Shown piece by piece: positions 15,860 to 24,424 of a stretch of 44,031 nt of DNA. This DNA comes from Tissierella praeacuta_A (GTDB taxonomy: Bacteria > Bacillota > Clostridia > Tissierellales > Tissierellaceae), in NCBI RefSeq assembly GCF_040396155.1, contig NZ_JBEBOY010000024.1, positions 1-44,031 of the forward strand. The letters run 5' to 3'. The notes beneath the pieces were generated by a model. The model had not been told where the DNA came from and did no database searches. It saw nothing but the letters and a program-made list of their open reading frames with translations. Both the position numbers and the translations under genes were made by a program. Each line of letters opens with the position of its first letter. Position 1 is the stretch's first letter.

Positions 15860-17764
15860 TTACTTATACGAATGACTATATTTTTTTACATTCAATGCGC
15901 GAATAGCGTTTAGTATGGCAATAATTGAAACACCCACATCTGCAAACACTGCCCCCCACATATTAGCAAGTCCAAAGGCTCCAAGCACCAATACTACTAA
16001 CTTTACAAACAACGCGAAAACAATATTCTGCTTTACAATTCGTAGAGTTTTTCGACTTATTTTCATTGCTGTAGCAATCTTTGAAGGTTCGTCTGTCATA
16101 ATTACAACATCTGCTGCTTCAATAGCTGCATCAGAACCAAGACCACCCATGGCAATTCCCACATCAGCCCGTGCAAGAACAGGAGCATCATTAATACCAT
16201 CACCGACAAAGGCCAACATCGCTTTCTCACTCTTTTGCTTCATCAGTTTCTCAAGTTGTGTTACTTTATCAGCAGGTAACAGCTCCGTATATGCTTTATC
16301 TAATTTCAGCTGGGAAGCTACATTTTGACCTACAGCTTCGGCATCACCTGTGAGCATAACTGTCTGTTTGACTCCTGCTTCTTTAAGGTCACGGATAGCC
16401 TTAGGTGAATCTGCCTTTATTTCATCGGCAATAAGGATATATCCGGCATATGCTCCATCAATGGCAATGTGAACAACAGTACCAACAGAAGATGACTTTT
16501 CATATGAGATATCTTTCAACTTCATAAGCCTTGCATTACCAGCAAGCACCTCCTTGTCATCAATTATAGCCCTCACACCGTGACCGGCAATTTCTTCAAT
16601 ATCTTTTATCAATGAAGAATCCACAGTTTTGCCATAAGCTCTCTTGATACTTGCGGCAATGGGGTGACTAGAATAATCTTCCGCATGAGCTGCAACTTCT
16701 ATCAGTTCCTCTTTACTCATGTTAAGAGCATGAATCTCACTTACAACAAAATTTCCTTTTGTAAGTGTACCGGTTTTATCAAATACAACAATTTCAGTAT
16801 TAGCAAGTAATTCCAGATAGTTGCTTCCTTTTACCAAAACACCACATTTAGATGCGCCTCCAATCCCTCCAAAGAAGCTGAGAGGTACTGAGATAACCAG
16901 TGCACATGGACATGAAATTACAAGAAATGTAAGTGCACGTTCAATCCAAATTACAAATGATTGACCAGTAACAAGTGGTGGTATAATTGCAAGCGCTATG
17001 GCAGCAAAAACTACAACCGGTGTATAATAACGGGCAAAACGGGTAATAAAGTTTTCACTTTTACTCTTCTTATCTGAAGCATTTTCCACCAGCTCCAAAA
17101 TTTTTGAAACAGTAGACTCTCCAAACTCTTTTGTAACTTTGATGATTAGCTTACCAGTCTGATTGATACATCCGCTGATAACCTCATCACCAGTATTCAC
17201 ATCACGTGGAATAGACTCTCCAGTAAGAGCGGAAGTGTCCAGAGCAGAGCGCCCATCTGTAACAACTCCGTCCAGTGGTATGCGTTCTCCCGGTATAACT
17301 ACAATCGTATCTCCAATAACAACCTCTTCTGGATCGACTTGAATCAACTCTCCATTTCGCAAGACATTTGCATAATCGGGACGGATATCCATCAGATCAG
17401 CAATAGATTGACGTGATCGAGAAACTGCATATGATTGGAACAGCTCTCCTACTTGGTAAAACAACATTACCGCAACGCCTTCTCCGTACTCTCTAAGACA
17501 AAATGCCCCAATTGTGGCAACACTCATCAGAAAATTTTCATCAAAAACCTGTCCCTTGCTGATATTCCTAATAGCTTTTTTTACAATTTCGCCTCCGATG
17601 ATAATGTAGGCGATTAGAAAAGCTGAAAACTCAATATAATCCATAATAGGTGATTGCAGAAAACTCCAGCCGAGAGCTTCTCTATTATGAATCAGCATAG
17701 CTAAAAAAAAGATTGGTCCCGCAATTAAAATTCGTATCAGAAGCCTTTTTTCTTTCTTAGTCAT
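15860..17764 (-). CDS. cadA: Zn/Cd/Pb-exporting P1B-type ATPase without N-terminal HMA domain
   Basis: A heavy-metal efflux ATPase in the membrane, 634 residues. Landmarks run in order: paired membrane segments near residues 10-60 and 75-110; TGES at 181-184 (actuator); CPC at 285-287 (ion site); DKTGT at 329-333 (phosphorylated Asp329); HP at 367-368; GDGINDAP at 521-528. The last membrane pair has FADVGVSIIAILNAIR, whose Asp is typical of the Zn/Cd/Pb group rather than Cu. It starts directly at MTKKEKRL, so the usual N-terminal HMA domain is absent; that domain is encoded as a separate protein just upstream (17830-18048). AAGGGGGAT precedes ATG 17764. Confidence 0.93.
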   Translation of the reverse strand: MTKKEKRLLIRILIAGPIFFLAMLIHNREALGWSFLQSPIMDYIEFSAFLIAYIIIGGEIVKKAIRNISKGQVFDENFLMSVATIGAFCLREYGEGVAVMLFYQVGELFQSYAVSRSRQSIADLMDIRPDYANVLRNGELIQVDPEEVVIGDTIVVIPGERIPLDGVVTDGRSALDTSALTGESIPRDVNTGDEVISGCINQTGKLIIKVTKEFGESTVSKILELVENASDKKSKSENFITRFARYYTPVVVFAAIALAIIPPLVTGQSFVIWIERALTFLVISCPCALVISVPLSFFGGIGGASKCGVLVKGSNYLELLANTEIVVFDKTGTLTKGNFVVSEIHALNMSKEELIEVAAHAEDYSSHPIAASIKRAYGKTVDSSLIKDIEEIAGHGVRAIIDDKEVLAGNARLMKLKDISYEKSSSVGTVVHIAIDGAYAGYILIADEIKADSPKAIRDLKEAGVKQTVMLTGDAEAVGQNVASQLKLDKAYTELLPADKVTQLEKLMKQKSEKAMLAFVGDGINDAPVLARADVGIAMGGLGSDAAIEAADVVIMTDEPSKIATAMKISRKTLRIVKQNIVFALFVKLVVLVLGAFGLANMWGAVFADVGVSIIAILNAIRALNVKKYSHSYK

Positions 17765-17789
17765 AAACGTAATCCCCCTTTTCTGTCAA

Positions 17790-17822
17790 AACGGCAGCGA
17801 CTTAGTATATAGCGCTGCCGTT
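17790..17822 (-). terminator. Hairpin between the HMA chaperone and the ATPase
   Basis: AACGGCAGCG and CGCTGCCGTT pair perfectly over 10 bases and, on the minus strand, run into TTTTGACAG. In this place it would lower read-through, making much more chaperone than ATPase, or stabilise a processed mRNA end. Confidence 0.7.
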
Positions 17823-17829
17823 TCTATAA

Positions 17830-18048
17830 TTAGTCTAAAAACACAAGATCTGCCTCGATTTTATTCGCAGTCTTTTTTGCCTGAGCTAAAATCTCGTCAA
17901 ATTTGTGATCTGGGGCCTCTAATATCATTTTCTGTCCCATGAAGTTTACTTTGACACTAGTCACACCCTCAATTTTTGAAATGGCATTTTCAATTTTAGA
18001 AGCGCAGTTAGCGCAATCTAGATCTTGTAACTTAATTGTTTTTTTCAT
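17830..18048 (-). CDS. Stand-alone heavy-metal-associated (HMA) metallochaperone
   Basis: A 72-residue ferredoxin-like metal carrier. DLDCANCASKIENAISKI has the C-x-x-C metal loop, and the LDCANCA form is that of Zn/Cd ATPase N-terminal domains. Start ATG 18048 has GGGAGGAGTATATATT upstream; the 18066 start would overlap that site. It replaces the missing HMA domain of the ATPase encoded next to it and is likely its dedicated metal donor. Confidence 0.88.
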   Translation of the reverse strand: MKKTIKLQDLDCANCASKIENAISKIEGVTSVKVNFMGQKMILEAPDHKFDEILAQAKKTANKIEADLVFLD

Positions 18049-18082
18049 AATATATACTCCTCCCACTATCTATTTAATTCGA

Positions 18083-18110
18083 ACAATGAAACAATCAAGC
18101 AATCGTTTTA
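18083..18110. promoter_or_regulatory. Possible ArsR-type operator of the HMA-ATPase unit
   Basis: GAAACAATCAAGCAATCGTTTT shares AAACAATCAA with the arsR operator and ends in a GTTT half. The dyad is imperfect. Its position upstream of the chaperone fits control by the intact ArsR. Confidence 0.45.
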
Positions 18111-18340
18111 TCGTTATGTATTTAGTATATTCATTTATCAGTAAGATGTCAACAGATGTAATAAAAGAAAACCAATAGGGCTAAAACTTTGTCTATTTGG
18201 AACAAAATGTAAGGTAATACATAGCTTCCTATGATATAATTATGTTGTCAATACCCTAGAAAAAATATGAATGACAGTAATAATAGCCCATAGGTTGAGT
18301 CGATATTTTACGATTAAAATATATAAAGGCAGGTAATTAA

Positions 18341-19300
18341 ATGACATTAAATACAATTTTAAATTTTGATGAAGGAATTCTTTTAGAAAAAAGCCATGAC
18401 CATGCTACTTACAAACTCAAAGTCGAAGGTGGAGATGGCACTGCATCGGTATACTCCATATTTCCAGGTATTGAGGTCGCAAAGGTTAACATATCTTCTT
18501 ATCAGTATTCATCAGGCATAGTAAAATCAGAGAATGCCATAGAAATCAATCATTGCTGGGCAGGACGGGTTGAATGTCGAATGAAGGATGGATGTTTCCA
18601 ATACGTTGGTGAGGGTGATATCTTTCTCAGACACCCTCAAAACCACTGGGACAGTATTGAGCTTCCCCTAGGGTATTATCAAGGGTTTGTGATCACTATT
18701 GATCTAGATGCAGCACCAGTTCAATGGGAAAGCCTCCTTCCTGGTATGCCCAACAATATCTGCAAAACACTAAAACGTTTTTTTCTTCATGACGAATGTT
18801 TTATGATACAATCCAAGGGGCAAATCAAACATATTTTTTCAGGTATGTATTCTGCTCCGAAAGCAGTCAGAGGGGCCTATTACCGGTTGAAGATAATGGA
18901 ACTGCTACTCTACCTTTACTATTTTGATCCTGCAAGCGAAAAGCAAGTACGTATTTATGCAAGGCAGCAGGTTGATATTGTAAAACAAATTCAAAAGCGT
19001 ATTACTGAGCAGCTCTCCTATCGTTTTACCATTGAGGAGCTGGCCAGGGAATATTGCATCAGTTCTACTGCTCTAAAAAAGCATTTCAAGGATTTATATG
19101 GTCAATCCCTTGCGGCTTTTATGAAGGAATATCGAATACGAAAGGCAGCAGTACTGCTTTGTGAAACGGAACGGAGCATCGCTGATATTTCTATCTCTGT
19201 CGGTTATGAAAGTCAGAGTAAATTCACTGTTGCTTTCAAGAAGTTAATGAAAGTCACTCCATTGGAATACAGAAAAAACCACAGATTAATGAGAAGCTAA
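18341..19300 (+). CDS. AraC-family transcriptional regulator
   Basis: A 319-residue activator of the type with a long N-terminal beta-rich sensing domain (residues 1-200; INHCWAGRVECRMKDG and GEGDIFLRHPQNHW are common in clostridial members). The C-terminal domain has FTIEELAREYCISSTALKKH, then SIADISISVGYESQSKFTVA and the closing VTPLEYRKNH. GGCAGGTAATTAA precedes the ATG. It is monocistronic, closed by a strong terminator, and divergent from the HMA-ATPase unit. The target is unknown; an efflux ABC transporter often partners such proteins but none is here. Confidence 0.87.
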   Translation: MTLNTILNFDEGILLEKSHDHATYKLKVEGGDGTASVYSIFPGIEVAKVNISSYQYSSGIVKSENAIEINHCWAGRVECRMKDGCFQYVGEGDIFLRHPQNHWDSIELPLGYYQGFVITIDLDAAPVQWESLLPGMPNNICKTLKRFFLHDECFMIQSKGQIKHIFSGMYSAPKAVRGAYYRLKIMELLLYLYYFDPASEKQVRIYARQQVDIVKQIQKRITEQLSYRFTIEELAREYCISSTALKKHFKDLYGQSLAAFMKEYRIRKAAVLLCETERSIADISISVGYESQSKFTVAFKKLMKVTPLEYRKNHRLMRS

Positions 19301-19320
19301 TAATATTTATTATTAGCTTC
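19293..19320 (+). terminator. Terminator of the AraC gene
   Basis: GAAGCTAATAATA and TATTATTAGCTTC pair perfectly over 13 bases with a 2-base gap, overlapping the last codons of the gene. The short AT-rich top would open to form the loop. Confidence 0.7.
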
Positions 19321-19358
19321 CCATTTCTTATATCGTCCATTGCTATTTTCATCTTTCC

Positions 19359-19505
19359 CTATTTGAAATTTTTCATAGCTTCAATTCTTCTCTTAGTCAT
19401 ATATTCAGTCTTTTTAGCAGCAGCACCATCGGAATGAGCAATGGCTGCTTCTTGGCATCCATCATATAAACATATCTCTCTTCCAACAATCAATGAAATA
19501 ATTTT
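19359..19505 (-). pseudogene. Unrecognised gene fragment
   Basis: The minus strand reads IVGREICLYDGCQEAAIAHS, then DGAAAKKTEYMTKRRIEAMK and a stop at 19359. No start or ribosome binding site is in reach. The sequence looks protein-like (a C-x-x-x-C pair and an amphipathic helix), but I do not recognise the family. Confidence 0.35.
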
Positions 19506-19526
19506 GTTATTTTGATTTATGCAAAC

Positions 19527-19554
19527 TAAAAGCACGAAGAGTTTTCGTACTTTT
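19527..19554 (-). terminator. Terminator of the nucleotidyltransferase gene
   Basis: AAAAGCACGAA and TTCGTACTTTT form an 11-base stem (one mismatch) right after the gene stop, with T and A runs on each side. The same hairpin, with perfect pairing, is kept in the deleted copy at about 34964-34992. Confidence 0.75.
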
Positions 19555-19559
19555 AAAAA

Positions 19560-20372
19560 TTACTTTGTTAAATCGGAGTTATCTATGTTATCAAGCAAAC
19601 TTTCAATGGACTTGTTCATAAAGGCAACAAGTGAAGTTATCTCAGCTTCTAAATCACTCCAGCAATCATCACATTCACCTAAATAGGCTTTTCGAGCTAT
19701 TTCAAGTAGTACAGCAAGATTTTGTGGAAGTCTGGGAGTTACCCATTCTGCTGCCATATCTTTTGAACCAATTTCATCGGTGGCTATTGTAAACCACATT
19801 CTGGCTAATGTCAAAAGTACATTGCGTTCATCGCCTTTTACACCAGCAATCAATTCCGGTAAAGAACATCTAATTGCTTTTTGGATGTCTTTCATTGGTA
19901 TGTGCTCTATTACTTTAATCGCTTCCGGTCCTTTCAAAGATAAACTATGGTTTCTTGCCTGCCACAAGAGTATTGCCACGTCAGGGTCATAACGTGATTG
20001 AGGAATATCTCCTGCTTCCATTTGCTCCCTTAGCCACTCTCCATACATGAATTCACATTTAGGTGGAAACTGCCAGGGAACAATATCATCTTGATTGATT
20101 ACAGTCACTTCAAGGGGTCTTTTTAAGGTTTTACATCCAATTTTTCCGGATATAAGCATTAAGTGCTTAGTCAACTCATTTCTTGTTGCTTCTGTCAAAT
20201 CTTGATTAATAATCACTAAAATGTCCACATCACTGTTAATGTGCAGACCTCCAAGTATTGCTGAACCATATAGATAAATTCCTATCAACTGATTTTCAAA
20301 TAATTCTTCGATTATTTCCACTACCTGAAGAGCTTGATCTGGTGCACTTTTAAGGTGGATATTATTTGCCAT
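19560..20372 (-). CDS. AadA/ANT(9)-like aminoglycoside nucleotidyltransferase
   Basis: Predicted to adenylylate spectinomycin and possibly streptomycin. 270 residues, near the 260 of AadA/ANT(9). The catalytic core is LIGIYLYGSAILGGLHINSD followed by VDILV, with Gly-Ser at 36-37 and Asp48/Asp50. Glu88 (RPLEVTVI) fits the catalytic base. The DUF4111-like helical half follows: YDPDVAILLWQARNHSLSL, VLLTLARMWFTIATDEI and KDMAAEWVTPRLP. I choose ATG 20372 because GGATGAAGGAGGAAATTTAC lies before it; an upstream ATG at 20396 has none. A partly deleted second copy lies at 34959-35277. Confidence 0.87.
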   Translation of the reverse strand: MANNIHLKSAPDQALQVVEIIEELFENQLIGIYLYGSAILGGLHINSDVDILVIINQDLTEATRNELTKHLMLISGKIGCKTLKRPLEVTVINQDDIVPWQFPPKCEFMYGEWLREQMEAGDIPQSRYDPDVAILLWQARNHSLSLKGPEAIKVIEHIPMKDIQKAIRCSLPELIAGVKGDERNVLLTLARMWFTIATDEIGSKDMAAEWVTPRLPQNLAVLLEIARKAYLGECDDCWSDLEAEITSLVAFMNKSIESLLDNIDNSDLTK

Positions 20373-20439
20373 GTAAATTTCCTCCTTCATCCTCAAAATC
20401 TCTTGTTTCTATTGTCATAAATCATCTTCAATCAAAGTA

Positions 20440-20520
20440 ACCGCTTTAAACTTATAATATCAATCAATTTGACTTCTCCGTATTTCCTTGATTTCCATCT
20501 TTTCAAATATTAAATTTTCT
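20440..20520. repeat. Second copy of the 528-606 repeat
   Basis: Shares 27 identical bases (20480-20506) with 568-594 plus weaker flanking similarity. The minus strand here reads FEKLVAYLKENLIFEKMEIK, a longer piece of the same lost gene. This and the region to 20700 contain no intact gene. Confidence 0.55.
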
Positions 20521-20706
20521 TTTAAATATGCCACTAATTTTTCAAAGTCAAAACTTTCGAATCACATATAACAATTCCTACATAGGTATCCTCCTAACAT
20601 GTAAGTATTATTATATGTGATTCTGAAATGATTAATATCCTAATAAATCCTCGAGGATGGAACTTATGAAATGCTTTTATAATAATTGCGGCACCTAATA
20701 TCTTTG

Positions 20707-20862
20707 TTAAATTTTAAGCATTTCTATAGTATAGTCTGTATTTTCTAACCATTCAAAATCACAACCAAATAAATCAATCATTAGGCGATATCCTGTGTAT
20801 CCAAAATTGAACTTCCGTCCAAATTTAATTCCATTGTTAATTACGTTTAAAGTTGTATCTTA
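20707..20862 (-). pseudogene. Unrecognised C-terminal gene fragment
   Basis: The minus strand reads GIKFGRKFNFGYTGYRLMID followed by LFGCDFEWLENTDYTIEMLK and a stop at 20707. It is clearly protein-like but has no start. It begins where the ASCH-domain remnant ends, so the two were brought together by a deletion. Family not recognised. Confidence 0.4.
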
Positions 20863-21060
20863 AATATGGATACTTTCCCATGATGCACTAGATAAACTAA
20901 ATATAACTTTAAATTCTTCACAAACAACAATCATTTTCTCATCAAAGTCGAGGTCATATGCTTTTAGTTCTCTTGAGAAAAAGTCTTTATGTACTTTTCT
21001 CCAATATGATATAAATTTGTCTCCTTCATCTTTTTCTACTGCTGCATTACATAAATTCAA
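20860..21060 (-). pseudogene. ASCH-domain protein, C-terminal remnant
   Basis: A 66-residue frame with EGDKFISYWRKVHKDFFSRE, then LDFDEKMIVVCEEFKVIF. This is the end of bacterial ASCH proteins (E-G-D-x-S-x-x-Y-W-R-x-x-H, last strand VVCE-x-F). ASCH domains are PUA-like RNA-binding or amidohydrolase folds. About 80-90 N-terminal residues are missing, including the G-x-K-x-x-E-x-R motif. A non-functional remnant. Confidence 0.65.
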
Positions 21061-21090
21061 TGATATGACGCTTAATATAAAGAGCGCATC

Positions 21091-21300
21091 CTAGCTATTT
21101 TTATATATCGTGTAGTTTTTTCTACTGGAAATAAAAAGTATCAATGCAAAAATTGAATGTCCAAATGTTGAAAAATATTTTTTTTCAATTAATAAAGAAT
21201 ATAATGCTAGTACTACAAAAATAATTCCAAGAATTAAATCTAATTTCCAGAACCACGACTTTGATTTCAATGCTATTTCACCCCACTTATATTGAATCAC
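21091..21300 (-). CDS. Small membrane protein, hypothetical
   Basis: A 69-residue frame with two hydrophobic helices (WKLDLILGIIFVVLALYSLL and FGHSIFALILFISS) joined by a short basic loop. No family is recognised, and the ribosome binding site before ATG 21300 is weak. It may be a real small inner-membrane protein or the end of a larger one. Confidence 0.4.
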   Translation of the reverse strand: MIQYKWGEIALKSKSWFWKLDLILGIIFVVLALYSLLIEKKYFSTFGHSIFALILFISSRKNYTIYKNS

Positions 21301-21380
21301 ATTCTACAACTAAGACGCATTATTTAATTATAATGTCAGCCTGGATTGCTGCGTTCAATGTAAACGTAACATTCAAGCCA

Positions 21381-21818
21381 CTAATTATTATATACCTGCT
21401 TTTTCCATTCCATAACAAATTCTATTTCACCTGTAGTTTCATCTATTTGCTCCGAAGAAATAGTGAACCCTTCTCTCAAATAAAAACGTACTGCACGGTC
21501 ATTCTTTTTATAAACTTGTAAAGATAATTTACTATGAGTATCTTTTACATGATCCAACAATTGTTTTCCAATTCCTTTTGATTGCGCCTCGTTGCTAACA
21601 AAAATTCCTGCGATGTAGTCACCTGTTATTCCAATAAATCCTTGTATTTTATTATCAAACTCTGATATATTTATCATTGCCTGCGGCATCATTTCCTTGA
21701 CTAGCTTGAAGTTATCATTCCAATAACTGCTTTCAATAAAATCATGTGCTTGAATGTTGGTATCAAGCCACAGTTTCATTACTGCGTCAATGTCTTTTAT
21801 ACTAAAATCTCTAATCAT
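21381..21818 (-). CDS. GNAT-family acetyltransferase (YjaB/PhnO-like)
   Basis: A 145-residue GNAT. IRDFSIKDIDAVMKLWLDTN is the beta1-alpha1 start. AGIFVSNEAQSKGIGKQLLD is motif A with the Q-x-x-G-I-G acetyl-CoA loop, and LSLQVYKKNDRAVRFYLREG is motif B with the catalytic-side Tyr. The form YWNDNFKLVKEMMPQA before motif A is typical of YjaB-like enzymes. AGGAGGAATTT precedes the ATG. The substrate is unknown. Confidence 0.85.
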   Translation of the reverse strand: MIRDFSIKDIDAVMKLWLDTNIQAHDFIESSYWNDNFKLVKEMMPQAMINISEFDNKIQGFIGITGDYIAGIFVSNEAQSKGIGKQLLDHVKDTHSKLSLQVYKKNDRAVRFYLREGFTISSEQIDETTGEIEFVMEWKKQVYNN

Positions 21819-21942
21819 AAATTCCTCCTATTATTCTCAGCAAGTAACATACGTGGAACCAGTTTACCATTATAGGCCTAACAATTACAACATTCATAAT
21901 CATCCTCTAACCTATCTTTTCGACAATTTGTAATAAATAATT

Positions 21943-22105
21943 TTAGTTCCCTGTCTCTGGCAGCAAGTCCACAATTGTTACTATCCTAGCCTTTAGTTGT
22001 ACTTCACATTTATAATTTTCATCATGTATTTGGTTAATGAGTCCTCTGTACCGCCCACAAAAAGGTACAATTTCTCCGCTTTCACACACGGCAACCATCT
22101 TTACA
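21943..22105 (-). pseudogene. Cytidine deaminase-like C-terminal remnant
   Basis: IVKMVAVCESGEIVPFCGRY followed by RGLINQIHDENYKCEV and VDLLP follows the end of cytidine deaminase-like proteins (usual P-P-C-G-x-C-R-E-x-x-x-Q-x... LLP). The second zinc cysteine is Tyr and P-P-C has become P-F-C, and the N-terminal H/C-A-E motif is absent. It lies just after the tetR stop. Decayed. Confidence 0.5.
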
Positions 22106-22111
22106 ATGCAG

Positions 22112-22762
22112 CTATTTATCCTCTTGCACAAGCAATGATAGCTCATTTAAACCTTGCAGCATATCCTCTGATAAGGCAGGTATACCCAATTTGTCAAAAA
22201 CATCTTTCATAAAAACGAATATGTTTCGCAATTTCTCAGGTGACCATTGATATAGCCATGGATTTATCCATACATTTAGAAATAACAAAATCATTTGCGA
22301 TAGCTCGTGTGGGCGTTCAGTTTGAATCGTACCGTCTTTTATGCCGTCCTCTATAACACTGGAAAGTAAGTCAGATGCAACACCAAGAGTATCGTGCATA
22401 TGCATTACCAATAGTTGAGGGTTCTTTTGATATGAATTATTCGAGTGAGAGTTAATTTCTTGCTTAGCAGATATAATAGCAAGCGATAATACTTTGCGCA
22501 GCTTTTCTATTCCAGGCAAATTGCTATCAACTATGACTGACTTTATAGGTTCAAATCTCTGCGCCATCATCTTTTTATTTACTTCTTCTAATACTTCTTC
22601 TTTTGATTTAAAGTGATGATAAAACATACCAAAAGAGCCGTTCACTTGTGTGTAAATATCTCTTACAGAAGTGTTTTCATAGCCTTTCTCAATGAAAAGC
22701 TTTGCAGCAATATCCAATAACTCATCTTTTCTTTCATCTGGTTTTTTTACTACTCTTGGCAT
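22112..22762 (-). CDS. TetR-family transcriptional regulator
   Basis: A 216-residue repressor. The helix-turn-helix is DIAAKLFIEKGYENTSVRDI followed by YTQVNGSFGMFYHHFKSKEE. The C-terminal helices form the ligand domain. Start ATG 22762 carries an AGGAGGTTATAATT leader. Two dyads upstream (22778-22794 and 22809-22825) fit autoregulation. A disrupted paralogue with the same operators sits in front of fosX at 9077-9305, so this protein could still bind the fosX promoter. Its own target gene is not evident; the divergent region holds only a pseudogene. Confidence 0.88.
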   Translation of the reverse strand: MPRVVKKPDERKDELLDIAAKLFIEKGYENTSVRDIYTQVNGSFGMFYHHFKSKEEVLEEVNKKMMAQRFEPIKSVIVDSNLPGIEKLRKVLSLAIISAKQEINSHSNNSYQKNPQLLVMHMHDTLGVASDLLSSVIEDGIKDGTIQTERPHELSQMILLFLNVWINPWLYQWSPEKLRNIFVFMKDVFDKLGIPALSEDMLQGLNELSLLVQEDK

Positions 22763-22777
22763 AATTATAACCTCCTA

Positions 22778-22794
22778 ACAGAACTAAGCTCTTT
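22778..22794. promoter_or_regulatory. TetR operator-like dyad, proximal
   Basis: ACAGAA-CTAAG-CTCTTT, a degenerate version of the next dyad, overlapping the leader of tetR. Confidence 0.5.
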
Positions 22795-22808
22795 TAATAT
22801 TATAATTA

Positions 22809-22825
22809 ACAGAGCTTAGCTCTGT
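22809..22825. promoter_or_regulatory. TetR operator-like dyad, distal
   Basis: ACAGAG-CTTAG-CTCTGT, a perfect 6-base inverted repeat 31 bases from the proximal one. It shares arms with the sites at 9256-9272 and 9287-9305. Confidence 0.65.
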
Positions 22826-22975
22826 CAAGTCTTTTTAATACTTTGAGCAAAAATCCCGCTTGAATGCCTTATACTTCTCAGATTGTTAGACCATTCTTCA
22901 TCGGATAACGCTTAACCATATTGGAGGGCCTGTGATAATCGTGCACTACAAAATACTGTCCATAGTATCTTAAGT

Positions 22976-23350
22976 CGCATGAATATTATAACCGAAGAAA
23001 TTGAAGCATCATATGACAAAGCTGATTATTGTGGAATATCTCTTCTAAAGCCACACTCTCCTCGTTATGAGGGTTTTGCCCCAGTGCGATTTATTGAGAA
23101 TTCAGGGAATAAATTTGTTCCTCGCACTGAAGAAGAACAGAGAATTTTGATGTAAAAACACTGTGCTCAATTTAAGACTAATAAAGTTGTAGGCTATTGC
23201 ACAGGTTGCTTGGAGGGATTATCAATGGGAGGAACCAATGGAATTCATTTGATGGATTTAGTAATGAATTCCGTACAGGAGATAAAACGAGTAAAGAAAT
23301 ACCCGCAAGAGATTTTAGTTTATGAAACGATTGCGTCAATTTACTCTAGG
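22976..23350 (+). pseudogene. Decayed gene divergent from tetR, possibly Cys-rich Fe-S protein
   Basis: Plus-strand frames read EEIEASYDKADYCGISLLKP, HSPRYEGFAPVRFIENSGN and RTEEEQRILM-stop, then after the stop VVGYCTGCLEGLSMGGTNGI and HLMDLVMNSVQEIKRVKKYP. The C-T-G-C-L-E-G cluster recalls the cysteine-rich end of heterodisulfide-reductase-like proteins, but this is a weak guess. At least one in-frame stop and no start are seen. A strong hairpin follows at 23361-23403, so this was a complete transcription unit, likely the former target of tetR. Confidence 0.5.
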
Positions 23351-23360
23351 AAAACCATAA

Positions 23361-23403
23361 CAATAAGCTATTCAGGAGCTTGAACCTCCTGAATGGCTTA
23401 TTG
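23361..23403 (+). terminator. Terminator after the decayed gene
   Basis: CAATAAGCTATTCAGGAG pairs with CTCCTGAATGGCTTATTG over 18 bases with one G-T wobble. A T-rich tail follows on the plus strand. Confidence 0.8.
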
Positions 23404-23487
23404 TGTTACTTCATTTTCAGCTCAGACTTATTCAGAGAACATACACGATGATAGAAATTATTCATCTTATACTTACCAAATATATGA

Positions 23488-24402
23488 TTATTGAACATTT
23501 AGATCATTTAAGACTTCTTGAATATTTTTTAGAACTTTAATAGATAATCTCTCTCTTGCTTCTTTTGTCCAACCAGCTACTTTTTTAGACAAGATTATAT
23601 TAGAGTATTTTTCAAATTCATTTTTATAACTTCCAGCACCATCTTCATCATAAATTGCGTAATTTCCTCTTCTCTGTATCCATTCTAAAAATGCTGGAAC
23701 TTCAAATGGAGTACCTAAAGAAGTATTAATCAATATTTTTCCATCCCCAAACAAATCAAACTCATCTTTTCCAAGTATCACTGTATTTTTAGGTAAATGA
23801 ATAGATATAATTTCTACTGTCTTTAGCAGTTCATTAAGTGGAAGATATTCTATTCCTTCCTTTTCAATGTCCATTTTTCTACTTCTACTAAAATAATAGA
23901 CCTTCATCCCAAAAGCGGATGTCATTTTTGCTAACATTCTACCTGTTGTGCCCATTCCAATTATTCCAATTTTCCTTTGTGTTAGCTCTACAGCTTCATT
24001 TCTCCACTGATGCTCTCCTAACCCTTTAAGTAATCTTATTAATTCACTAATAATGAATTCAATTAATCCTTCATCTCCATAGTCTCTCACTCCTCGAACT
24101 TCAATATTACTTACCCTTGCAATCTTAATATCAACATTTGCGGAATTTTCATCATAAAGACTGCAGCACATTCCAATATATTTCAACTGCTTAGAGTTCT
24201 CAATTACTTTCTTACTTATCTGTGTATTCCAAGATACAAGTACACAATCAGCGCCCCTTATCCTATTAATAATTTCATTATCATTTTCTGGATAATCATC
24301 AAACACCTCAATAGGTTTTATAGAATATTTTTTTAGTTCTTCAATTGCCCAAGGCTCCAATCCTGTTTTGTCAATACAAACTATTTTGTTAAATTTCATC
24401 AC
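23488..24402 (-). CDS. D-2-hydroxyacid dehydrogenase-like protein lacking the catalytic residues
   Basis: A 304-residue NAD(P)-binding protein with 2-hydroxyacid dehydrogenase architecture. The nucleotide site is RKIGIIGMGTTGRMLAK, preceded by GVRDYGDEGLIEFIISELIR and followed by VEIISIHLPKN. Where active enzymes have N-T-[AS]-R-G, it has INTSLGTPFE. Where they have P-H-[IV]-A-G, it has LSKKVAGWTKEA. So both the substrate-binding Arg and the acid-base His are gone, while the scaffold and nucleotide loop are intact. It lies 22 bases after an Lrp gene and is surely co-transcribed. The first codon may be GTG 24402 or ATG 24399. It may be a different oxidoreductase or a sensor. Confidence 0.8.
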   Translation of the reverse strand: MMKFNKIVCIDKTGLEPWAIEELKKYSIKPIEVFDDYPENDNEIINRIRGADCVLVSWNTQISKKVIENSKQLKYIGMCCSLYDENSANVDIKIARVSNIEVRGVRDYGDEGLIEFIISELIRLLKGLGEHQWRNEAVELTQRKIGIIGMGTTGRMLAKMTSAFGMKVYYFSRSRKMDIEKEGIEYLPLNELLKTVEIISIHLPKNTVILGKDEFDLFGDGKILINTSLGTPFEVPAFLEWIQRRGNYAIYDEDGAGSYKNEFEKYSNIILSKKVAGWTKEARERLSIKVLKNIQEVLNDLNVQ

Positions 24403-24424
24403 TTCTCATCCTTTCATTGAATTT

